NCBI RefSeq assembly: GCF_016899775.1
Contig: NZ_JACJJE010000013.1
Coordinates: forward strand, 1 to 64,000
Length of the DNA: 64,000 nt
Direction of reading: 5' to 3'
DNA from: Pseudoflavonifractor capillosus
GTDB lineage: Bacteria; Bacillota; Clostridia; Oscillospirales; Oscillospiraceae
Below are positions 56,394 through 64,000 of the stretch, in pieces. The position numbers and the translations under genes were made by a program. The notes under the pieces are model-generated. The model was given only the letters and a program-made list of their open reading frames with translations, ran no database searches and was not told the DNA's origin. How positions within the stretch are numbered: the first letter of the stretch is position 1; each line of letters begins with the position of its first letter.

Positions 56394-58342
56394 GAGAACT
56401 GCATCTGGCCAAGTCGGCCGGTTTCTGCTACGGGGTCCGCCGGGCGGTGGAGCTGGCCGAGTCCGCCGCCGCTTCCGGGACCCCCTGCGTCCTGCTGGGC
56501 CACATCATCCACAACCAGAACGTGGTGGACCGGCTGGCCTCCCTGGGGCTGCGCACGGTAGAGTCACCGGAGGAGGTGCCGGAGGGCTGTCAGGTGGTCA
56601 TCCGCTCCCACGGGGAGAGCCGGGCGGTCTATGAGGCCCTCCAGGCCAGGGGCGCCAACATTTTGGACGCCACCTGCCCCAATGTGAAGCGTATCCACCA
56701 GATCGTCTCCCAGGCGGAGGAGCAGGGCCGTCAGCCGGTGATTGTGGGCACGCCGGACCACCCGGAGGTGGTGGCCATCGCCGGCTGGTGCCGCCGTCCG
56801 GTGGTACTTTCTGGGGTGGAAGATCTGACAAAATGGCTCTCAGAGGACCCAAAACGGCGGGATCTGCCCCTCACCTTTGTCTCGCAGACGACCTCTACCC
56901 CAAAAATTTGGAATGACTGCGTGAAAAAAGCAAAAAAAGAGTGTACAAATCCGGAATTTTTTGATACAATATGCGGAGCGACATCAAAACGCCAGGAGGA
57001 AGCCCATCAGTTGGCCGCGGTATGCGACAACATGGTGGTCATCGGCGACCGAAAAAGCTCCAACACCAAGCGTTTGACTGAGATCTGCCGGGAGGTATGT
57101 CCCAGCGTGCAGCAAATCGAACAGGCGGAGGAGCTGGACTGGAGCCGGCTGGCCCAGGCAGAAGTTGTCGGCATCACTGCGGGTGCTTCCACACCCGCGT
57201 GGATAATAAAGGAGGTTTGTGACAAAATGAGCGATGAAATCATGGAGATCGAGGAGTCCTTTGCTGACATGCTGGAGCAATCGATCAAAACTTTGAATAA
57301 TGGGGATAAGGTAACTGGTACTGTTGTGGCCATCACGCCTACCGAGATCCAGGTGGATCTGGGTACCAAGCACTCCGGCTACATTCCCGTCTCTGAGCTC
57401 ACCGACGACCCCACCGCCAAGGTGGAGGATCTGGTGAAGGTGGGCGACGAGGTGGAGGCCATCGTGGTCCGGGTCAACGACCAGGAGGGCGTGGTCACCC
57501 TGTCCAAGCGCCGTCTGGACGTGGACAAGCACTGGGAGGAGATTGAGGCCGCCCGGGAGAATGAGACCGTCCTGGAGGGCGTGGTCACCGAGGACAACAA
57601 GGGCGGCGTCGTGGTGTCCGTGAAGGGCATCCGGGTGTTCGTTCCCGCCTCTCAGACCGGCCTGCCCCGGGAGACTCCCATGAGCACCCTGGTCAAGGAG
57701 AAGGTCCGCGTCATCATCACCGAGGTCAACCGTGCCCGCCGCCGCGTGGTGGGCTCCATCAGCCGCGTCATCCGCGCTGAGCGCGCCGCCGCCGCTGAGA
57801 AGGTCTGGGCCGAGATCGAGGAGGGCAAGCACTACACCGGCACCGTGAAGTCCCTGACTTCCTACGGCGCCTTCGTGGACATCGGCGGCGTGGACGGCAT
57901 GGTCCACATCTCCGAGCTGTCCTGGAGCCGCATCAAGCACCCCTCTGAGGTGGTGAAGGTGGGCGACACCGTGGACGTGTACGTCATCTCCTTCGACACC
58001 GAGAAGAAGAAGATCTCCCTGGGTATGAAGGACCGCAGCCAGGACCCCTGGACTGTGTTCACCACCACCTATCAGGTGGGCGACACCGCCAACGTGCGCG
58101 TGGTCAAGCTGATGCCCTTCGGCGCCTTTGCCGAGGTGGTGCCCGGTGTGGACGGCCTGATCCACATCTCCCAGATCGCCGACCACCGCATCGAGAAGCC
58201 CGGCGACGTGCTGGCCGAGGGCGACAAGGTGGACGTGAAGATCACCGACGTGGATATGGAGAACAAGAAGGTCTCCCTGTCCATCCGCGCTCTGCTGGAG
58301 GAGGGCCCCGCTGACGAGGAGCCCGCCGAGGACGAGGAGTAA
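56390..58342 (+). CDS. ispH: IspH fused to ribosomal protein S1
   Basis: 650 residues. Residues 1-280 are the 4Fe-4S IspH reductase of the MEP pathway, with three cysteines (Cys13 in AGFCYGVRR, ILDATCPNV and TICGATSKRQEEA) and the SHG phrase IRSHGES. After a linker, four S1 domains follow at about 303-370, 388-455, 475-545 and 560-630 (for example TGTVKSLTSYGAFVDIGGVDGMVHISELSW). The fusion is known in Clostridia. The codon usage becomes more biased from about 57240 on, fitting highly expressed S1. Last gene of the cmk operon. Confidence 0.95.
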   Translation: MRELHLAKSAGFCYGVRRAVELAESAAASGTPCVLLGHIIHNQNVVDRLASLGLRTVESPEEVPEGCQVVIRSHGESRAVYEALQARGANILDATCPNVKRIHQIVSQAEEQGRQPVIVGTPDHPEVVAIAGWCRRPVVLSGVEDLTKWLSEDPKRRDLPLTFVSQTTSTPKIWNDCVKKAKKECTNPEFFDTICGATSKRQEEAHQLAAVCDNMVVIGDRKSSNTKRLTEICREVCPSVQQIEQAEELDWSRLAQAEVVGITAGASTPAWIIKEVCDKMSDEIMEIEESFADMLEQSIKTLNNGDKVTGTVVAITPTEIQVDLGTKHSGYIPVSELTDDPTAKVEDLVKVGDEVEAIVVRVNDQEGVVTLSKRRLDVDKHWEEIEAARENETVLEGVVTEDNKGGVVVSVKGIRVFVPASQTGLPRETPMSTLVKEKVRVIITEVNRARRRVVGSISRVIRAERAAAAEKVWAEIEEGKHYTGTVKSLTSYGAFVDIGGVDGMVHISELSWSRIKHPSEVVKVGDTVDVYVISFDTEKKKISLGMKDRSQDPWTVFTTTYQVGDTANVRVVKLMPFGAFAEVVPGVDGLIHISQIADHRIEKPGDVLAEGDKVDVKITDVDMENKKVSLSIRALLEEGPADEEPAEDEE

Positions 58343-58365
58343 TCTCCCGCTCAAATAAGAGATGA

Positions 58366-58401
58366 GAACGCGCTGTCCGTTTGGACGGCGCGTTCTTTTT
58401 T
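58366..58401 (+). terminator. Terminator of the cmk-plsC-ispH operon
   Basis: GAACGCGC-TGTCC pairs with GGAC-GGCGCGTTC around GTTT, followed by six T. Confidence 0.9.
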
Positions 58402-58429
58402 GCAAAAAATCCCCGACCTCGATAGGAAG

Positions 58430-58690
58430 CGGGCGGCCCGGTGTGCCGCCCCTACAACAGGGGCCGAGGCCTGATTCCATATCGGTCACGGGCGACCGCA
58501 AGGGTCGCCCCTACGGTGGCGGAAATCTCCGGGGCGGGCGGCTGATAGCCGCCCCTACGGGCAAACACCAAATTTCGTAGGGGCCGGACACTGGCCGGCC
58601 CGTCGAGGTTCTCTGCGGTTCCAGAGCCCACCCTCATCCGCCTCGCATGCGCTCGGCACCTTCCCCCTCCTAGGGGGAAGGCTTTCGGGC
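58430..58690. repeat. GCCCCTACG and CTCATCCG repeat cluster
   Basis: Several short hairpin units with CGCCCCTACG cores (for example GGGCGACC-GCAA-GGGTCGCCC at about 58490, the same as at 4836) and one CTCATCCG unit at 58629-58683. They resemble the 4.6-5.2 kb cluster in content and order. No gene is present. Confidence 0.7.
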
Positions 58691-58746
58691 GGCCGCAAGG
58701 GCCGCCCCTACATCAAGAAATAAATCCGCATCAGAAGCGCTAGTTC

Positions 58747-59021
58747 GGCAAAGCCAGGCGCGGGAGTGGAACCGCATCACCCTAATTTTTGCAAACCCAG
58801 GGCCCAGTGGCCCGGCAGAAATTTAGATCAGCCACTCAGATTTTGCGCGCCGGAAGTTCTGCAAAATCCGTCAAGTACGCGTCCCCCGTAATGGGGGTTC
58901 TAGGGGGAGGGCGGCATGGAGGCAGGAGCGGCTTTGCCGATCCTGCCGATTGCGCCCGCCCCCTAGCGTCTTTTGGTTTCTTTTCCACGTGGAAAAGAAA
59001 CCCGCCCCGCAGGGCGGAACC
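58747..59021. repeat. Structured intergenic element, copy C
   Basis: Third copy: GGCAAAGCCAGGCGCGG, GGGCCCAGTGGCCC, CAGATTTTGCGCGCCGGAA and CAAGTACGCGTCCCCCGTAA match copy A. The long hairpin pairs CTAGGGGGAGGGCG (58900-58913) with CGCCCGCCCCCTAG (58953-58966); the second is GGTTTCTTTTCC/GGAAAAGAAACC (58975-59002). Then CCGCCCCGCAGGGCGG. Confidence 0.8.
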
Positions 59022-59173
59022 TTTTCACGCCTTACGAAAATACAGAGCAGGAGAGACGCGGCGGGGGCAAGCCCCCGCCCTACAAAACTGCATAGGAAAA
59101 GTGTGCGCTCCGGCCGAATGACTGCGAAGTGTGTTTGAGAAAGAGTGTAAAAATGTTAAAATTAAGGAATAAT

Positions 59174-59224
59174 TCTGGAGAACTCCCCAGAGAACTTGTC
59201 AAAGTCCGGAAAACTGGCTATAAT
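59174..59224 (+). promoter_or_regulatory. carD promoter with upstream dyad
   Basis: TTGTCA (59196-59201) and TATAAT (59219-59224) with 17-bp spacing. An imperfect dyad CTGG-N8-CCAG at about 59175-59190 lies just upstream. Confidence 0.75.
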
Positions 59225-59299
59225 ATTCTTGGGTAAATATCGGAATGTGAAACATGCGCCGGATTCCGGCGAATCAAAACAGAATGGGAGGTGTAAGCA

Positions 59300-59776
59300 G
59301 TGTTTCACATTGGGGACAAGGTTGTCCACCCCATGCACGGAGCGGGCATCGTGGAGAGTATTGTACAGAAGAAGGTCAACGGCGTGACGCGGGATTACTA
59401 CATCCTGAAGCTGCCGGTGCGGGCAATGGTGGTAATGGTCCCTGTGGAGCACTGTGAGGAGATCGGCGTGCGGCCCATTGTGGACCGGGCTCTGGCCGAC
59501 CGGGTGCTGGACGAGATGGCCTCTCTCCATGTGGAGATGACCAATAACTGGAACCGGCGCTACCGGGAGAATATGGAGCGGCTCAAGAGCGGCGACCTGT
59601 TCCAGGTGGCCCAGGTGGTGAAGGGGCTCATGCTCCGGGACGTGGACCGGGGACTGTCCACTGGAGAGCGGAAGATGCTCCACTCCGCCAAGCAGATCTT
59701 GATTTCGGAAATTGTCATGTGCCAGAGCAGCAGCTATGAGGACGTGGAGGAGCGGATCAACCAGGCCCTGGCGTAA
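59300..59776 (+). CDS. CarD-family RNA polymerase-binding regulator
   Basis: 158 residues. The N-terminal Tudor-like RID (FHIGDKVVHPMHGAGIVESIVQKKVNGVTRDYYILKL) binds the polymerase beta lobe, and the helical C-terminal half (NWNRRYRENMERLKSGDLFQVAQVVKGLMLRDVDRGLSTGERKMLHSAKQILISEI) binds promoter DNA. It stabilises open complexes. GTG start with GGGAGGT. Adjacent to ispDF, an arrangement also seen in other bacteria. Confidence 0.92.
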   Translation: MFHIGDKVVHPMHGAGIVESIVQKKVNGVTRDYYILKLPVRAMVVMVPVEHCEEIGVRPIVDRALADRVLDEMASLHVEMTNNWNRRYRENMERLKSGDLFQVAQVVKGLMLRDVDRGLSTGERKMLHSAKQILISEIVMCQSSSYEDVEERINQALA

Positions 59777-59811
59777 TTGTACAGAAGGAAAACGCATAGA
59801 CTGGACAAGGG

Positions 59812-59833
59812 GGAGCCGAAGGGCTCCTCTTTT
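59812..59833 (+). terminator. Hairpin between carD and ispD
   Basis: GGAGCC pairs with GGCTCC around GAAG, followed by TCTTTT. It may partly terminate carD messages and lower ispD expression. Confidence 0.45.
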
Positions 59834-59852
59834 GCGGAGGAGGAACAAGAGG

Positions 59853-60590
59853 ATGGCAGGTCTTCTTTCCCGGCTGGGCCGGAAGAAATCGGTACATATC
59901 TGGTCCGCCGTGGTGGTGGCGGCCGGGAGCGCCCGGCGGATGGAGGGCATCGACAAGGTGCTCACCACCCTGGGGGAGCTGCCGGTGCTGGTGCACACCC
60001 TGCGGGTGTTTCAGCAGTGCCCGGACATCGCGGAGATCATCGTGGTCACCCGGGAGGATCTGATGGTGGAGGTGGGCAGCATCTGCCAGGACTTTGCCCT
60101 CACCAAGGTGCGCAAGGTCATCAAGGGCGGCAAGGAGCGCATCCACTCGGTCCAGGCCGGGCTGAGCGAGGTGCGGGAGGACGCGGAGCTCATCGCCATC
60201 CACGACGGGGCCCGGCCCCTGCTGCCGCCCGAGGTGCTGGAGGAGGTCCTCCACAGGGCGGCCCAGACCGGGGCGGCTGCCCCGGCGGTGCCCATCACCG
60301 ACACGGTGAAGCGCTCGGAGAACGGCCTGGCGGTGGAGACGGTGGACCGCTCCACCCTGTTTGCCGTCCAGACCCCCCAGGTGTTCCAGGCCGACCTGAT
60401 CCGGGCGGCGGTGCAGAAGGCCCTGGAGGATGGGGAGGTACTCACCGACGACTGCGCCGCCGTGGAGCGGCTGGGCATGAAGGTGTCCCTCACCCGGGGA
60501 AGCCGGGAGAATTTGAAGCTGACCACCCCCTTTGACCTGATCGTGGGGGAGGCCATTTTGGACGCGCGGGAGAGGGGAGAGCTGGGATGA
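59853..60590 (+). CDS. ispD: 2-C-methyl-D-erythritol 4-phosphate cytidylyltransferase
   Basis: 245 residues. [18 protein letters not shown] is the CTP-binding loop in a slightly altered form (the common one has GxGxRM). [36 protein letters not shown], and [21 protein letters not shown] are the remaining motifs. MEP-pathway step before ispF. ATG 59853 is set by GGAGGAGG. Confidence 0.92.
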   Translation: MAGLLSRLGRKKSVHIWSAVVVAAGSARRMEGIDKVLTTLGELPVLVHTLRVFQQCPDIAEIIVVTREDLMVEVGSICQDFALTKVRKVIKGGKERIHSVQAGLSEVREDAELIAIHDGARPLLPPEVLEEVLHRAAQTGAAAPAVPITDTVKRSENGLAVETVDRSTLFAVQTPQVFQADLIRAAVQKALEDGEVLTDDCAAVERLGMKVSLTRGSRENLKLTTPFDLIVGEAILDARERGELG

Positions 60591-61072
60591 CTATGCGCAT
60601 TGGACACGGATACGACGTACACCGGCTGGTGGAGGGCCGGAAGCTAATCCTGGGCGGGGTGGAGGTACCCCACACCTTGGGACTGCTGGGCCACTCGGAC
60701 GCGGACGTGCTCACCCACGCGGTGATGGACGCCCTGCTGGGAGCGGCGGCTCTGGGGGACATCGGAAGGCACTTCCCGGACACCGACCCGGCCTACGCGG
60801 GTGCGGACAGCCTGAAGCTGCTGGACCATGTGGTGGAGCTGCTGGAGGAGAAGGGGTACCAGGTGGGCAACGTGGATGCCACCATTTTGGCCCAGAAGCC
60901 CAAGCTGGCCCCCTATATTGAAAAAATGCGGGACAACCTGGCCGCCCGGATGAAGGTGGAGCCGGACCAGGTGAACGTGAAAGCCACCACTGAGGAGAAG
61001 CTGGGCTTCACCGGCGCCGAGGAGGGCATCGCCGCCCACGCCGTCGCCCTACTTTCTTTGAAAAGAAAGTAG
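60587..61072 (+). CDS. ispF: 2-C-methyl-D-erythritol 2,4-cyclodiphosphate synthase
   Basis: 161 residues. [62 protein letters not shown] has the zinc Asp-His and hydrophobic cavity residues, and [26 protein letters not shown] the C-terminal signature. Overlaps ispD as ATGA; ATG 60593 is possible too. The final SLKRK residues come from the hairpin of a repeat module. Confidence 0.95.
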   Translation: MTMRIGHGYDVHRLVEGRKLILGGVEVPHTLGLLGHSDADVLTHAVMDALLGAAALGDIGRHFPDTDPAYAGADSLKLLDHVVELLEEKGYQVGNVDATILAQKPKLAPYIEKMRDNLAARMKVEPDQVNVKATTEEKLGFTGAEEGIAAHAVALLSLKRK

Positions 61073-61104
61073 CAAAGAAACTTGATGCGAAACTTCGTTT
61101 CGCC
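61047..61104 (+). repeat. Double-hairpin module, copy 3
   Basis: CTACTTTCTTT-GA-AAAGAAAGTAG (with a short A-A excess), then CAAAGAAACTTGAT, then GCGAAAC-TTC-GTTTCGC. The first hairpin includes the ispF stop codon. Confidence 0.65.
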
Positions 61105-61177
61105 TCTTGCGTTTATACATGCCAAGGTTGAAAAAGCAAAATTTGCAGGTTCTTAACAAAAAAACTTCATTTCCGCC

Positions 61178-61206
61178 TTGACAGGGAAACCCATGGCTGG
61201 TATACT
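61178..61206 (+). promoter_or_regulatory. Promoter of the Mn2+ riboswitch unit
   Basis: TTGACA (61178-61183) and TATACT (61201-61206) with 17-bp spacing. Confidence 0.85.
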
Positions 61207-61212
61207 AGCTTC

Positions 61213-61357
61213 ACGGAAGCAAAAGGGAGTAGTGCAGGGCCGCTGTCAACATCCCGGCTTGAAATGCAAGCCTGGCAGCGGACGCCGAGAGTTTCGGTTA
61301 CAAGACTTTTGCGTAAGCGTTTGTTTGCAGACGTTTGCGCAGAAGTCTTTTTTTCTT
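61213..61357 (+). promoter_or_regulatory. yybP-ykoY (Mn2+) riboswitch with terminator
   Basis: AAAGGGAGTAG at 61222-61232 starts the conserved aptamer; CCGCTGTCAACATC and then GCCTGGCAGCGGACGCCGAGAG are the two conserved loops of the family. A terminator pairs AAGACTTTTGCG (61302-61313) with CGCAGAAGTCTT (about 61338-61349), followed by seven T. In this class Mn2+ binding prevents the terminator, so metal turns on the ATPase. Confidence 0.9.
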
Positions 61358-61451
61358 TGCAGCCCGCTCTGATCCCGGACGACCGCTTCTAAAATGCAAA
61401 CCAGATCCGCTGAGGCTGCATAGTCCAGCGGAGGGAAGGAGAGACGTGTCC

Positions 61452-64000
61452 ATGGAGTCCAGATATTACGGTCAGACCCCCGAACAGGTCTTAGCGGCCG
61501 TGGAGAGCAGGGAGGAGGGCCTCACTTCCCGGCAGGCTCAGGAGCGGCTGGAGAGATTCGGCCCCAACGCGCTGCGGGAGGAGAAAAAGAAGCCGGTGTG
61601 GCAGGTGTTCCTGGAGCAGTTCAAGGACCTGCTGGTGGTGATTCTCATTGCCGCCGCTGTGATCTCCATGCTGTCCGGCAATGTGGAGAGCACCATTGTC
61701 ATCTTTGCGGTGCTGATCCTCAACGCGGTGCTGGGCACCGTCCAGCACTGCAAGGCGGAAAAATCCCTGGAGAGCTTGAAGGCCATGTCCGCCCCCACCG
61801 CCCGGGTGCTCCGGGACGGAGAGCGGCTGGTGATCCCCTCCGCCCAGATCGTCCCCGGCGACATTGTGGAGCTGGAGGCGGGGGATATGGTGGTGGCCGA
61901 CGGCCGCATTCTGCATAACTACTCCCTGAAAGTGAACGAGAGCTCCCTCACCGGCGAGAGCGAGGGGGTGGAGAAGACCGAGGCGGTCATTGAAGGGGAC
62001 AAGGTGGCCCTGGGGGACCGAAAAAACCTGGTGTTCTCCGGTTCTCTGGTCACCTATGGCCGGGCCCTGGTGGTGATTACCGGCACCGGCATGGACACGG
62101 AGCTGGGGAAGGTGGCCGCCCTGATGAACCAGACCCAGCGGCGCAAGACTCCTCTCCAGGAGAGCCTGGACCAGTTCAGCCGCCGGCTGGCCATGATCAT
62201 CCTCATCATCTGCGTGGGCGTGTTCGCCCTGTCCCTGTACCATGCGGGAGGGTTCGGCACCCAGGCCATCCTGGACTCTCTCATGTTTGCCGTTGCCCTG
62301 GCGGTGGCCGCCATCCCCGAGGCCCTCAGCTCCATCGTCACCATCGTCCAGGCCATGGGCACCCAGAAGATGGCCCGGGAGAACGCCATCATGAAGGAGC
62401 TCAAGGCGGTGGAGACCCTGGGGGCGGTGTCGGTGATCTGCTCGGATAAGACGGGCACCCTCACCCAGAACAAAATGACCCCTCAAACCGCCTTTGTAGA
62501 TGGGGAGCTCATTCCCTGCCAGGAGCTGACGCTGGAGAACCCCATTCACCGGCGGCTGGTCCGGGCCGCCATCCTGGCCAGCGACGCCACCACCGACGAG
62601 GAGAAGGGGACCGCCGTGGGCGACCCCACCGAGGTGGCCCTCATTATGATCGGCGATCGCATGGGCATCGAGGAGCGGGCCTACCGGGCCCAGTACCCCC
62701 GCCTGTGCGAGCTGGCCTTTGACTCCGACCGGAAGCTCATGTCCACCCTCCACGTGCTGGAGGAGGGGGAGACGGTGATGCTCACCAAGGGGGCCCTGGA
62801 CGTGCTGCTGGACCGGTCTGTGAGCCTGCTCACCTCGGAAGGGGTCGTAGAGCTCACGCAGGAGCGGCGGGAGCAGATCCTGGCGGTGAACCAGGCTCTG
62901 TCCAGCCAGGGGCTGCGGGTGCTGGCCTTCGCCTTTCGGGGGATGCCGGGAGCCAGGCAGGTCACCCTGGAGGATGAGCGGAACTATACCTTCATCGGCC
63001 TGATCTCCATGATCGACCCGCCCCGACCGGAGGCCGTTCAGGCGGTGGCCGACGCCAAGCGGGGCGGCATCCGCACCGTGATGATCACCGGCGACCACAA
63101 GGTCACCGCCTCCGCCATTGCCAAACAGATCGGCATTCTCCAGGAGGGAGACGAGGCCCTGTCCGGCGGTGAACTGGACGAGCTGGACGACCAGGCGCTG
63201 GACCGGAAGCTGGAGCACGTGTCCGTCTACGCCCGGGTGTCTCCGGAGCACAAAATCCGCATTGTCAACGCCTGGAAGCGCAAGGGGAAGATCGTGGCCA
63301 TGACCGGCGACGGGGTGAACGACGCCCCCGCCCTCAAGTCTGCGGACATCGGCGTGGCCATGGGCATCACCGGCACCGAGGTGTCCAAGGACGCCGCCGC
63401 CATGATTCTGGCCGACGACAACTTTGCCACCATTGTCAAGGCGGTGGTTAACGGCCGGGGCGTGTACACCAACATCAAAAACGCCATCACCTTCCTGCTC
63501 TCGGGGAATATGGCGGGCATTTTCAGTGTGCTGGTCACCTCGATTCTGGGCCTGCCCAATCCCTTCCTGCCGGTCCACCTGCTGTTCATCAACCTGCTGA
63601 CCGACTCACTGCCAGCCATCGCCATCGGGGTGGAGCCCGCCACCGGCGACCTGCTCTCCCAGAAGCCCCGGGACCCCAAGGAGCCCATCCTGAGCCGGTC
63701 CCTCATGGGCCGAATCGGCGTGTACGGCCTGCTGATTGCTGCCGCCACCATGGCCGCCTACTTTATGGGCCTGAACAGCGGGGGGAGCGCCCTGGCCATG
63801 ACGCTGGCCTTTGCCACCCTCACCCTGGCCCGGCTGTTCCACGGCTTCAACTGCCGGGGACGGCAGTCCATCTTCGCCCTGGGCTTTCTGAGCAACAAGG
63901 CCAGTCTGGCCGCCTTCTGCGCGGGGGTCGTGCTGCTGGCGGCGGTGCTGTTTGTGCCCTTCCTGAGCGGCCTCTTCCAGGTGGCCCCCTTTACCATGGA
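61452..64000 (+). CDS. P-type cation ATPase (Ca2+/Mn2+ type), 3' end missing
   Basis: About 849 residues visible and the frame is open at the window end. N-terminal cation-ATPase segment (ALREEKKKPVWQVFLEQFKDLLVVILIAAAVISM), actuator loop TGE (SSLTGESEGVEKTE), phosphorylation site CSDKTGTLTQNKM, hinge MITGDHK and TGDGVNDAPALKSADIGVAMG. In helix M4 it has AIPEALSSIV where Ca2+ pumps have PEGL, and M6 reads NLLTDSLPAIAIG. The yybP-ykoY riboswitch upstream points to Mn2+ export. ATG 61452 follows AAGGAGAG by 8 bp. Confidence 0.9.
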   Translation, partial: MESRYYGQTPEQVLAAVESREEGLTSRQAQERLERFGPNALREEKKKPVWQVFLEQFKDLLVVILIAAAVISMLSGNVESTIVIFAVLILNAVLGTVQHCKAEKSLESLKAMSAPTARVLRDGERLVIPSAQIVPGDIVELEAGDMVVADGRILHNYSLKVNESSLTGESEGVEKTEAVIEGDKVALGDRKNLVFSGSLVTYGRALVVITGTGMDTELGKVAALMNQTQRRKTPLQESLDQFSRRLAMIILIICVGVFALSLYHAGGFGTQAILDSLMFAVALAVAAIPEALSSIVTIVQAMGTQKMARENAIMKELKAVETLGAVSVICSDKTGTLTQNKMTPQTAFVDGELIPCQELTLENPIHRRLVRAAILASDATTDEEKGTAVGDPTEVALIMIGDRMGIEERAYRAQYPRLCELAFDSDRKLMSTLHVLEEGETVMLTKGALDVLLDRSVSLLTSEGVVELTQERREQILAVNQALSSQGLRVLAFAFRGMPGARQVTLEDERNYTFIGLISMIDPPRPEAVQAVADAKRGGIRTVMITGDHKVTASAIAKQIGILQEGDEALSGGELDELDDQALDRKLEHVSVYARVSPEHKIRIVNAWKRKGKIVAMTGDGVNDAPALKSADIGVAMGITGTEVSKDAAAMILADDNFATIVKAVVNGRGVYTNIKNAITFLLSGNMAGIFSVLVTSILGLPNPFLPVHLLFINLLTDSLPAIAIGVEPATGDLLSQKPRDPKEPILSRSLMGRIGVYGLLIAAATMAAYFMGLNSGGSALAMTLAFATLTLARLFHGFNCRGRQSIFALGFLSNKASLAAFCAGVVLLAAVLFVPFLSGLFQVAPFTM

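Noticed and set aside
61491-63578. 695-codon open frame on the minus strand
   Set aside because: Antisense to the P-type ATPase, whose motifs are intact; composition is that of a shadow frame.

Overview
The window looks like chromosomal DNA of a GC-rich, spore-forming anaerobic Firmicute, most likely an Oscillospiraceae relative of Flavonifractor, Lawsonibacter or Pseudoflavonifractor. That is inferred from gene content alone: a PPi-type phosphofructokinase beside class II aldolase, both type I and type III glutamine synthetase, an IspH-ribosomal protein S1 fusion, SpoIVFB, GerW and SleL-type spore genes, strong AGGAGG ribosome binding sites, many TTG/GTG starts, and intergenic hairpin repeats. 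No phage, transposase or CRISPR array was seen.

Layout. 0.1-4.6 kb: an HxlR / VanR-like / VanS-like / GNAT operon, a divergent iron-sulfur-type flavoprotein, a SLOG protein and a small Xre regulator. 4.6-5.6 kb: a repeat-rich gap. 5.6-8.0 kb: divergent pfp and fba. 8.0-11.1 kb: an array of perfect hairpins, an Xre membrane protein, a glycosyltransferase fused to a winged-helix domain and a short prenyltransferase. 11.6-16.4 kb: a redox cluster (aldo/keto reductase, broken tautomerase, flavin reductase, SLH-anchored flavodoxin, DUF4405 membrane protein, flavodoxin-cyclophilin lipoprotein). 16.7-19.4 kb: small unknown genes and gene debris ending at tRNA-Pro(CGG). 19.5-24.2 kb: sporulation and cell-wall hydrolases. 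24.4-31.3 kb: lipoproteins, an Lsa-like ABC-F gene with a leader-peptide attenuator, BlaI with an M56-M23 protease, and dapF.

31.3-39.2 kb is a nitrogen and amino-acid block: an ANTAR regulator, glnA, glnN behind an attenuator-like leader, and an ABC importer behind a T-box whose specifier reads UGG (Trp). 39.2-46.7 kb: MFS/AraC pair, uppP, ftsK/spoIIIE and an amino-acid permease. 46.8-52.3 kb: a structured RNA, then M50 protease, scpA, scpB, DUF2953, gerW, dacF and rluB. 52.3-61.1 kb: an RpiR regulator, a flavoprotein, cmk-plsC-ispH/S1 and carD-ispD-ispF, with structured repeats between the operons. 61.2-64 kb: a yybP-ykoY (Mn2+) riboswitch controlling a P-type cation ATPase that runs off the window.

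The most unusual signals are RNA or DNA structure. A roughly 260-bp element occurs three times with arms that differ in sequence but still pair. A related double-hairpin module sits at gene ends and supplies the last codons of two proteins. There are also four cis-regulatory RNAs and several dyads placed over promoters. The most unusual proteins are the GT2-winged-helix fusion, the extracytoplasmic flavodoxin pair and the M56-M23 fusion.
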